DNA of 6,644 nucleotides from Pseudomonadota bacterium (GTDB taxonomy: Bacteria; Pseudomonadota; Alphaproteobacteria; Rhizobiales; Xanthobacteraceae), in contig JAEWBL010000613.1 in the NCBI GenBank assembly GCA_023391175.1, forward strand, positions 1 to 6,644, read 5' to 3'. Under the pieces are notes generated by a model. It saw nothing but the letters and a program-made list of their open reading frames with translations. It was not told where the DNA came from and made no database searches. Shown piece by piece: positions 1 to 4,471 of this stretch; position 1 is the first letter of the stretch; every line of letters starts with the position of its first letter. The translations under genes and the position numbers were made by a program.

Positions 1-89
1 GCATGGATGCGGTCGCGGTGATGGTGCAGACCGGCACCCCGGCCGCCCCCGGACAGATCGTCGGTGCGACCCTCTTCCCGCTCGACTGA
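1..89 (+). CDS. C-terminal end of an upstream protein, possibly DUF1223 family
   Basis: A plus-strand frame open from the window edge (codons in register with position 3) ends at TGA 87-89. Only about 28 residues are visible, including VQTGTPAAPGQIVGATLFPL near the end. The gene begins outside the window, so the first visible ATG (3-5) is probably internal. The pattern 'AV-VQ-G-P-PG-IVGA--L' resembles my recollection of the C-terminus of DUF1223 thioredoxin-like proteins of Rhizobiales, but this rests on memory of a short tail and is tentative. No terminator pointing in the plus direction follows the stop; the next hairpin with an A/T run (204-232) serves the opposite strand. Confidence 0.55.
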   Translation, partial: MDAVAVMVQTGTPAAPGQIVGATLFPLD

Positions 90-203
90 ACCGGCATTCC
101 ACCGAACAGCCGCAGAACCCGCCTGAACCGCCCGTCTGACCCCACCGAATCGTCACCGACTCGCGTGCCGATTCAGCTCGGGGGCGCCAGCCGCGCGCCG
201 CCC

Positions 204-232
204 AAAAAAAAGGCCATCCGCAGGGGATGGCC
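204..232 (-). terminator. Intrinsic terminator of the minus-strand RNA
   Basis: On the minus strand, GGCCATCC (232-225) pairs perfectly with GGATGGCC (219-212) around a 5-base loop (224-220), and a run of eight T follows (211-204). This is a textbook Rho-independent terminator. On the plus strand no T run follows the stem, so it does not serve the gene ending at 89 in the usual way. No minus-strand protein gene ends here, which implies that an RNA gene lies just upstream on that strand. Confidence 0.85.
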
Positions 233-345
233 AACATCGGGGGTCTGAAGTCGGTGCGCAGCAGTGGCCGGTTCGAATGCACCCCGGGGGGCTGGGGGGC
301 TGGGATAGACCGGAGCGCCTCACGAACCGGCCCTGCTACGCGAAG
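204..345 (-). ncRNA. Candidate structured small RNA, long hairpin plus intrinsic terminator
   Basis: Read on the minus strand, 341-323 pairs with 275-256: 18 Watson-Crick pairs, one G-U pair (338/259) and one bulged base (265). An internal loop follows (322-319 against 278-276). A second 9-bp stem, 318-310 with 287-279, has two G-U pairs, and the apical loop of 22 bases (309-288) is C-rich. All three non-Watson-Crick positions are G-U on the minus strand but would be C-A mismatches on the plus strand, which points to minus-strand RNA. About 23 bases downstream comes an 8-bp terminator stem and eight U. The 5' end is not defined and may lie upstream of 345. I do not recognise the family. The SRP RNA core motif is absent, and the element looks too short for 6S RNA, although its centre loosely resembles 6S. 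Confidence 0.6.
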
Positions 346-559
346 AAAGATCGCGCCCCGCCGCGGCACGCGATTGGCCGAATTCCGGCGACACTGTGAT
401 TCCATTGACGTTGGCGTGATAGGTATTGGGATGCCAGTCGGCCCTGAGTAGCAGCCGGCTACGGATTGCCCTTGAAAGGGTTGGCCGGTGGAGGGATCAT
501 GGTCGCCACCCGCGTCCGACCTTCGGCAGACCCGCCGGAAAACGACGCCAGCAAAGGAC

Positions 560-566
560 AAGGAGG
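560..566 (+). promoter_or_regulatory. Strong ribosome binding site deciding the DUF2794 start
   Basis: AAGGAGG ends four bases before ATG 571. A second, weaker candidate, GGAGGG (490-495), precedes the in-frame ATG 499. The stronger site, and the length it gives the protein, favour the start at 571. Confidence 0.6.
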
Positions 567-570
567 CCCG

Positions 571-942
571 ATGGGAGACATCGAACCCATAGTCCTGCCC
601 CGGCGCGGTGCCGCCCCGGTCCAGCCTTCCACGCCGTCCCCTGCCCCCCTTCGCGTCACCTTCGACCGCCGCGAGCTGGACCGCATCCTCGATCTTTACG
701 GCCGCATGGTCGCGCAGGGGGAATGGCGCGACTACGCCATTGACTTTCAACGCGAAAAGGCCGTGTTCAGCATCTTTCGCCGGGCCATGGACGTCCCTCT
801 CTACCGCATCGAGAAGGACCCGCGCCTCGCCCGGAAGCAGGGCATCTACAGCGTCGTCTCCCAGACCGGCCTCATCCTCAAGCGCGGCCATGAGCTGCCC
901 CGCGTGCTGGCGGTTCTGGAGAAGCCCCTGCGCACCATCTGA
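571..942 (+). CDS. DUF2794 family protein
   Basis: Encodes a 123-residue soluble protein of unknown function. From residue 29, VTFDRRELDRILDLYGRM starts the conserved DUF2794 core. This continues through a WRDYAIDF segment (52-59), a PLYRIEK segment (76-82), LARKQG (86-91) and a GLILKRGHEL stretch (100-109) near the C-terminus. The family is known mainly from alphaproteobacteria and has no assigned biochemical role. There is no signal peptide or membrane segment. The first 28 residues are proline-rich and probably disordered. The start at 571 was chosen for its AAGGAGG site and usual family length; ATG 499 (147 aa) or TTG 466 would add a low-complexity extension. The gene converges on irr and is divergent from the candidate RNA upstream. 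No plus-strand terminator is visible after the stop. Confidence 0.85.
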   Translation: MGDIEPIVLPRRGAAPVQPSTPSPAPLRVTFDRRELDRILDLYGRMVAQGEWRDYAIDFQREKAVFSIFRRAMDVPLYRIEKDPRLARKQGIYSVVSQTGLILKRGHELPRVLAVLEKPLRTI

Positions 943-958
943 GGCTGCGTCCGGACGC

Positions 959-983
959 AAAAAAGGCCGGGACATGCCCGGCC
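959..983 (-). terminator. Intrinsic terminator of irr
   Basis: On the minus strand, GGCCGGG (983-977) pairs with CCCGGCC (971-965) around a 5-base loop, followed by six T (964-959). It begins about 24 bases past the irr stop codon. On the plus strand the hairpin follows the DUF2794 stop but lacks a downstream T run, so it is mainly an irr terminator and may weakly affect the convergent transcript. Confidence 0.85.
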
Positions 984-1007
984 TATCACACTGAACTTGT
1001 GATCGAA

Positions 1008-1553
1008 TCAGCTGCGATTCGAGCCCTTCCGGCGCAGGCGGACGACCACGTCCACGCGGGCCACCTCGTAGCCTTCGGGCGGCTCAGGGAGGAGATTGAC
1101 GGCCACGTCGGCAGCCGGAATGTCCACCAGGTCGTTCTGGCCCTCGACGAAGAAATGGTGGTGGTCGGAGGCGTTGGTGTCGAAATAGGTCTTCGACCCG
1201 TCCACCGCCACCTCGCGCAGAAGGCTCACTTCCGTGAACTGGTGCAGCGTGTTGTAGACGGTGGCCAGCGAAACCGGGAAGCGCGCCTTGATGGCTTCCT
1301 CGTGCAGGATCTCGGCCGTCACATGCCGGTCGCCCTTGGCGAACAGCAGCCAGCCGAGGGCGAGGCGCTGGCGCGTGGGCCGCAGGCCAACCTCCTTCAG
1401 CATCTCGCGAACGTCGTGGAAGGGGCAGCCGGTGCGGCGCGTCGTATTCACATCCCGAAGCTGGGCAACGGGGAGAACCGGTTCAACCTGCATCTCACCG
1501 CACTGGGAGAAGGAGGTGCTGAAGGTGGTTCGGGCGCGGGGCATCTCGGTCAT
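1008..1553 (-). CDS. irr: Irr, haem-responsive iron regulator of the Fur family
   Basis: A Fur-superfamily DNA-binding regulator of 181 residues as called. In rhizobia Irr accumulates under iron limitation, represses haem synthesis and iron-storage genes, and is degraded after haem binding. GLRPTRQRLALGWLLF (56-71) and the recognition-helix segment FPVSLATVYNTL (92-103) form the winged helix. GCP (42-44) matches the haem regulatory motif of Bradyrhizobium Irr, and HHH (131-133) matches its second haem site. The C-terminal GYEVARVDVVVRLR is also Irr-like. The start is uncertain: ATG 1553 and ATG 1544 have weak ribosome sites, and ATG 1493 would give 161 residues, close to the 163-residue Bradyrhizobium protein as I recall it. 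The frame also stays open further upstream to 1637, but that would run over the promoter candidates. It is divergent from dsbB and ends at its own terminator. Confidence 0.93.
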   Translation of the reverse strand: MTEMPRARTTFSTSFSQCGEMQVEPVLPVAQLRDVNTTRRTGCPFHDVREMLKEVGLRPTRQRLALGWLLFAKGDRHVTAEILHEEAIKARFPVSLATVYNTLHQFTEVSLLREVAVDGSKTYFDTNASDHHHFFVEGQNDLVDIPAADVAVNLLPEPPEGYEVARVDVVVRLRRKGSNRS

Positions 1554-1581
1554 TTCGGCTGCAATCTTCGTAGCTAAAACC

Positions 1582-1667
1582 AAAATATGCGCCGCCGAGG
1601 GAAACGCAATGCGAATGCCTCCGAAGACGACTAGCAAATTTATACCCCATGCTGCACAGCAGCGCCA
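1582..1667 (-). promoter_or_regulatory. Candidate irr promoter region with hexamer repeats
   Basis: Two minus-strand promoter readings are possible. One has -10 TATAAA (1644-1639) but a poor -35 (TGGCGC, 1667-1662, 17-base spacer). The other has -10 TATTTT (1587-1582) with TTGCGT (1609-1604), 16 bases apart, as -35. Between them lie adjacent hexamers GCATTC (1618-1613) and GCATTG (1612-1607), followed by a looser CGTTTC (1606-1601). In Bradyrhizobium, irr is reported to be controlled by Fur through imperfect direct-repeat hexamers rather than a classical Fur box; a relation to these repeats is inference. Confidence 0.3.
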
Positions 1668-1699
1668 TACGGCAGGGCCTGAGTAAGAACACTTCCAAG

Positions 1700-1724
1700 G
1701 TAGGGTCGCACCATCGAACCCTAC
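1700..1724. repeat. 7-bp inverted repeat in the irr-dsbB intergenic region
   Basis: GTAGGGT (1700-1706) and ACCCTAC (1718-1724) form a perfect inverted repeat with an 11-base centre. No T run follows on either strand, so it is not a terminator. It lies 40 bases upstream of the dsbB ATG and may be an operator or a leader hairpin. Confidence 0.45.
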
Positions 1725-1764
1725 GGCATCTCAAGTCACATGCACGTCAATCAACGCCCCGAGC

Positions 1765-2319
1765 ATGGACAATGACGGCCCGGCCAAGCTATCGCCGGGG
1801 CTGCGCCGCCAATCGCAAACGGAGCCTGCCTTGTATCCGAGCACGAAGGAAACCGCGTCCCTGCTGCTGGTGGCAGGCTCCCTGTTGGCTCTCTCGGCAG
1901 CCTGGTATTTCCAGCTCGTGGTGGGCCTCGCGCCCTGCCCCCTCTGCCTCGAACAGCGCATCGCCTATTACGCCGCCATCCCGCTGGGGCTGATCGCCTT
2001 CTTCCTCGCACGGAACGACCGGTCCGGCCCGGCGCGGGTGCTGCTGGCCGTGCTGGGCGTGGCCATGCTGGCGAATGCCGGCCTCGCCATCTATCACGCC
2101 GGGATCGAGTGGCAGTTCTGGACCGGACCGACCGCCTGCACCGGCGCGCCGGTGGCGACCAGCAACGTGCTCTCCGCCCTCAAGGGTGCGCGGGTGCCGC
2201 GCTGTGACGAGGCGGCGTGGCGCATGTTCGGACTGTCGATGGCGGGGTGGAATGCGCTGATCGCGCTGGGGCTTGCGGCGGTCGGGTTCGCCGGCGCGAC
2301 CACCGGTCGCAAGGCCTAA
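1765..2319 (+). CDS. dsbB: DsbB-type disulfide bond formation protein
   Basis: An inner-membrane quinone reductase family that reoxidises the periplasmic thiol oxidase DsbA and passes electrons to ubiquinone. The 184-residue product has four hydrophobic segments (about 31-52, 64-83, 90-110, 155-178). The redox motif CPLC (58-61) sits after the first one and is followed by LEQRIAYYAA, typical of the family. The second periplasmic loop carries C125 and C147, the expected second cysteine pair. The WRMFGLSMAGWNAL stretch at the C-terminal end is also characteristic. ATG 1765 has a poor ribosome site. TTG 1831, preceded by GGAG six bases earlier, would give 162 residues beginning just before the first membrane segment and may be the true start. 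No dsbA gene is in the window. It is divergent from irr and ends 6 bases from the convergent HNH gene. Confidence 0.88.
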   Translation: MDNDGPAKLSPGLRRQSQTEPALYPSTKETASLLLVAGSLLALSAAWYFQLVVGLAPCPLCLEQRIAYYAAIPLGLIAFFLARNDRSGPARVLLAVLGVAMLANAGLAIYHAGIEWQFWTGPTACTGAPVATSNVLSALKGARVPRCDEAAWRMFGLSMAGWNALIALGLAAVGFAGATTGRKA

Positions 2320-2325
2320 TAGGGC

Positions 2326-2883
2326 TCAGGGATCGAGCTCGGTATCCCAGTAGAGATAGTCCATCCAGCTCTGATGCAGATAGTTCGGCGGGAAATGCCT
2401 GCCGTTCTGGTGCAGGTCGTGGACGGAGGGCTGGAAGGGCGTCTGGGCGGGCCACATTCCGGCATCCACCGGCATATGGCCGCCCTTGCGCAGATTGCAG
2501 GGAGAGCAGGCCGCGACCACATTTTCCCAGGTCGTCTGGCCGCCCTTGGAGCGCGGAATCACATGGTCGAAGGTGAGATCCTCGCGCGAGCCACAATACT
2601 GGCAGGAGAAGCGGTCACGCAGAAAGACGTTGAAGCGGGTGAAGGCAGGCTGCCGGGTGGGCTTCACGAAGGTGCGGAGTGAAACGACGCTCGGCAACCG
2701 GATTTCAAAGCCCGGACTTCGCACAGCCTTGTCGTAATATTCGACGATGTTCACCCGGTCGAGAAAGACTGCCTTGATGGCGTCCTGCCAGCTCCAGACC
2801 GACAGCGGGTAATAACTCAACGGGCGGTAGTCCGCGTTGAGCACGAGCGCTGGCCAGGCACCTGGTGACAAAGCAGTGGTCAA
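2326..2883 (-). CDS. HNH endonuclease family protein
   Basis: A 185-residue protein with a zinc-bound HNH (beta-beta-alpha metal) module: CQYC (94-97), the FDHVIPRSKGG core with D106-H107 as metal ligand and general base, N121, and CSPC (126-129). The N-terminal segment (PALVLNADYRPLSYYPLSVW) and the C-terminal NYLHQSWMDYLYWDTELD stretch are shared by a widespread alphaproteobacterial group whose biological role I do not know. Such HNH proteins may nick or cut DNA; a repair or restriction role is not shown by context. The start TTG 2883 was chosen because AGGAGG (2896-2891) lies 7 bases upstream; GTG 2907 would place that site inside the coding sequence and add eight residues. It is transcribed away from the esterase gene, with a possible promoter at 2973-2946, and is convergent with dsbB. 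Confidence 0.9.
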   Translation of the reverse strand: MTTALSPGAWPALVLNADYRPLSYYPLSVWSWQDAIKAVFLDRVNIVEYYDKAVRSPGFEIRLPSVVSLRTFVKPTRQPAFTRFNVFLRDRFSCQYCGSREDLTFDHVIPRSKGGQTTWENVVAACSPCNLRKGGHMPVDAGMWPAQTPFQPSVHDLHQNGRHFPPNYLHQSWMDYLYWDTELDP

Positions 2884-2945
2884 GGACCGACCTCCTCGTC
2901 TGCGCACCCGAATCGCGCGTGGCGATCCCGGTTCGCGGCGGATAC

Positions 2946-2973
2946 TCTATATGCTCCGTGTCATTGTTGTGAA
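2946..2973 (-). promoter_or_regulatory. Candidate promoter of the HNH gene
   Basis: On the minus strand TTCACA (2973-2968) and TATAGA (2951-2946) are separated by 16 bases. They match the sigma-70 consensus hexamers at five and four of six positions. Transcription would start near 2939, leaving a leader of about 55 bases before TTG 2883. The stretch is less GC-rich than its surroundings. Confidence 0.4.
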
Positions 2974-3045
2974 GCCGAGGCCAAACCACGGCGCGGCTCC
3001 GTCCTTTACTGACCGGAATGGAGGCCCCGCCCTCAAATACCGCCC

Positions 3046-3750
3046 TCACCGCCTCGGCGGCGCGAGGAATTCGGCGAGGAAGGCCCCGCCATGGGCGAGG
3101 CCACCGTCGTCGATGCCGTGCCCGAGGCCCTGGCTCAGGTGCCATTCCACCGGAACCCCAGCATCGGCTAGGCCACGGGCGGAGGCGAACAGGGCCTGGG
3201 CGGGAATCACTTCGTCCTCGGTCCCATGAACCAGCAGAATGGGGGGACGGGTACGCAGCTGCAGGTCGCGCGGCACGCCTCCCGCCGCCTCCACCCACAG
3301 CCCCGAATAGGCTACGACGGCTGCCGGTGCGACGGCGGCCGTGGTGGCAATCTTCAACGCCATCATCGCGCCCTGGCTGAAGCCGACCAGCGCCAGCCGC
3401 GACGGCGGCAGGTCGTATTTCGCCAGTTCCACCTCCAGAAACTCCGCGAGTACGGGCGCCGCGGCCTCGGCGCCGCGGGCCAGCTCGTGGGGATCACGGA
3501 AGCTGAGCGGAAACCACTGCCGGCCCACGGGCGCCTCCCCACAGGGGTCGGGGGCATGGGGGGAAATGAAGGCCGTGCCGGGCAAAAGGTCGGCCCATGC
3601 ATTGCCGAGGTCGATGAGGTCGCGCCCGTCCGCCCCATAGCCATGCAGCAGCACGACGAGGCTGTCGGGATCGCCGCCATGGCGCGGGCGCAGGCGTGGG
3701 CCATCGAGGATGGGCTCGTCGAGGGAAACGCCGTCGAGGGGAAAGGACAT
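3046..3750 (-). CDS. Carboxylesterase / acyl-protein thioesterase-like alpha/beta hydrolase
   Basis: A cytoplasmic serine hydrolase of 234 residues, the usual size of the phospholipase/carboxylesterase (abhydrolase_2) family. The oxyanion segment VVLLHGYGADGRDL spans 32-45. The nucleophile is S125 in GFSQGA. The acid is D179 in VHGTEDEVIP, and the base is H211 in GLGHGID. Members hydrolyse short-chain esters or thioester-linked acyl groups; the natural substrate cannot be read from sequence. The start ATG 3750 lies 13 bases after the stop of the glycosylase gene, so the two are probably cotranscribed, although the ribosome site is weak. Upstream in-frame codons (to 3939) run through the glycosylase gene and lack family similarity. 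No signal peptide is apparent, and no terminator follows before the HNH promoter region. Confidence 0.9.
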   Translation of the reverse strand: MSFPLDGVSLDEPILDGPRLRPRHGGDPDSLVVLLHGYGADGRDLIDLGNAWADLLPGTAFISPHAPDPCGEAPVGRQWFPLSFRDPHELARGAEAAAPVLAEFLEVELAKYDLPPSRLALVGFSQGAMMALKIATTAAVAPAAVVAYSGLWVEAAGGVPRDLQLRTRPPILLVHGTEDEVIPAQALFASARGLADAGVPVEWHLSQGLGHGIDDGGLAHGGAFLAEFLAPPRR

Positions 3751-3763
3751 GGGCACGCTCGTG

Positions 3764-4414
3764 TCAGGCCGGGGCGCCGAGACGGGCGCGCCGCGCACCA
3801 TAATACGCCCACAGCAGATGCGCCGCCACGCCGCGCAGCGGCCGCCAGTCCTCGGCGATGGCGCGCAGACCGAGGGGTGTGCAGCGTCCGCCCAGCTCGA
3901 ACGCATCGCCCATGGCCACCTGAAGCGCGAGATCGCCATGGGGGAAGGCGTCGGCGCGGCCGAGACAGAACAGCAGATAGATATCGGCGGTCCACAGACC
4001 GATGCCGGGCAGCCGCGTCATCACCTCGGCTGCCGCGTCCGCTTCCATGCGGGCTACGGCCTCGAGGTCCACCTCGCCTTCCGCGAGCGCGCGGGCGATG
4101 CCGGTGAGGGTGCGGATCTTGGGCGCGGACAGGCCGGCCCCGCGCAACGTCTCCACCGGCGCCGCCAACATGGCCTCCACCGTCGGCGCCCCGCCCAGCG
4201 CGGCCTCGAACCGGGCGGAGATGGCCCGCGCCGAGGCGACCGACAATTGCTGCGCGATCACCACCGCGCACAGGCCGGCGAATCCCGGCGTGCGACGGCG
4301 CAGGGCGGGGCGACCGGCCACGTCCGCCACCGGAACGAGGCGATCATCAAGCTCCAGCAATTGCGCGAAGGCGCGGTCGAACACGCCCTGGTCGGTCAGC
4401 AGCGGCTCCTTCAT
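3764..4414 (-). CDS. DNA-3-methyladenine glycosylase, AlkA-like HhH-GPD family
   Basis: A base-excision repair enzyme of 216 residues that should remove alkylated purines such as 3-methyladenine from DNA. The helix-hairpin-helix is LPGIGLWTADIYLL (135-148), and the catalytic aspartate is D161 in AFPHGDLALQ. The N-terminal helical signature CAVVIAQQLSVASA (49-62) is also typical. There is no C-terminal iron-sulfur cysteine cluster, which argues against the endonuclease III/MutY branch. It lacks the long N-terminal domain of E. coli AlkA (282 aa), so it is the short form common in many bacteria. ATG 4414 is preferred over TTG 4444, which would lie over the promoter region shared with gluQ; neither has a strong ribosome site. 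It is the first gene of a likely two-gene unit with the esterase and is divergent from gluQ. Confidence 0.9.
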   Translation of the reverse strand: MKEPLLTDQGVFDRAFAQLLELDDRLVPVADVAGRPALRRRTPGFAGLCAVVIAQQLSVASARAISARFEAALGGAPTVEAMLAAPVETLRGAGLSAPKIRTLTGIARALAEGEVDLEAVARMEADAAAEVMTRLPGIGLWTADIYLLFCLGRADAFPHGDLALQVAMGDAFELGGRCTPLGLRAIAEDWRPLRGVAAHLLWAYYGARRARLGAPA

Positions 4415-4431
4415 GGCGCCAATCCGAAGGC

Positions 4432-4461
4432 TTGTCTGTCGCAACGAGATATCGCTCTAAT
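4432..4461 (+). promoter_or_regulatory. Candidate gluQ promoter giving a very short leader
   Basis: TTGTCT (4432-4437) and TCTAAT (4456-4461) are 18 bases apart. The second matches TATAAT at five of six positions, the first matches TTGACA at four. Transcription would begin around 4468, only a few bases before ATG 4472, and no ribosome binding site is seen. The region is the 57-base gap between two divergent start codons. Confidence 0.35.
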
Positions 4462-4471
4462 AGCCGACGCC

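Larger units (their letters stand above)
90..570. other. 481-base gene-free region containing a structured RNA candidate
   Basis: No convincing protein gene lies between the stop at 89 and the chosen DUF2794 start at 571. Short open frames here have no ribosome binding site or recognisable product. Bases 90-203 show nothing beyond GC-rich spacer. Bases 204-341 hold a minus-strand intrinsic terminator and a long hairpin (listed separately). Bases 346-498 contain only short inverted repeats, for example 377-380 with 386-389, and a lone TTGACG (405-410) on the plus strand without a well-spaced -10 element. The minus strand has no TTG between about 480 and 260, so no standard -35 for the RNA can be pointed to. 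Confidence 0.6.

Noticed and set aside
266..281. GGTTCGAATGC resembling a tRNA T-arm
   Set aside because: No acceptor, D or anticodon arms fit around it on either strand. The bases are part of the long hairpin assigned to the minus-strand RNA.
204..345. Assignment of the structured RNA to 6S or SRP RNA
   Set aside because: The SRP core (GGTCAGG with GGAAGCAGCC) is absent. The hairpin is about 86 bases against 150 or more for 6S, the central-bubble layout is not clear, and the zapA/5-formyltetrahydrofolate cyclo-ligase context often seen for 6S is missing.
227..451. 74-codon plus-strand frame in the gene-free region
   Set aside because: It starts inside the terminator stem, overlaps the RNA hairpin, has no ribosome binding site, and has an Arg/Gly-rich composition typical of noncoding GC-rich DNA.
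999..1577. 192-codon plus-strand open frame over irr
   Set aside because: It is antisense to irr, which carries diagnostic Fur/Irr motifs. No independent support was seen.
2705..3298. 197-codon minus-strand frame spanning the HNH-esterase gap
   Set aside because: It overlaps both identified genes in another frame and has a Gly/Arg/Ala-rich composition without motifs.
3710..4471. Upstream in-frame extension of the gluQ reading frame (about 254 codons)
   Set aside because: It runs antisense to the glycosylase gene, has low-complexity Arg/Gly/Ala composition, and family similarity starts only at ATG 4472. High GC content makes long spurious frames common here.
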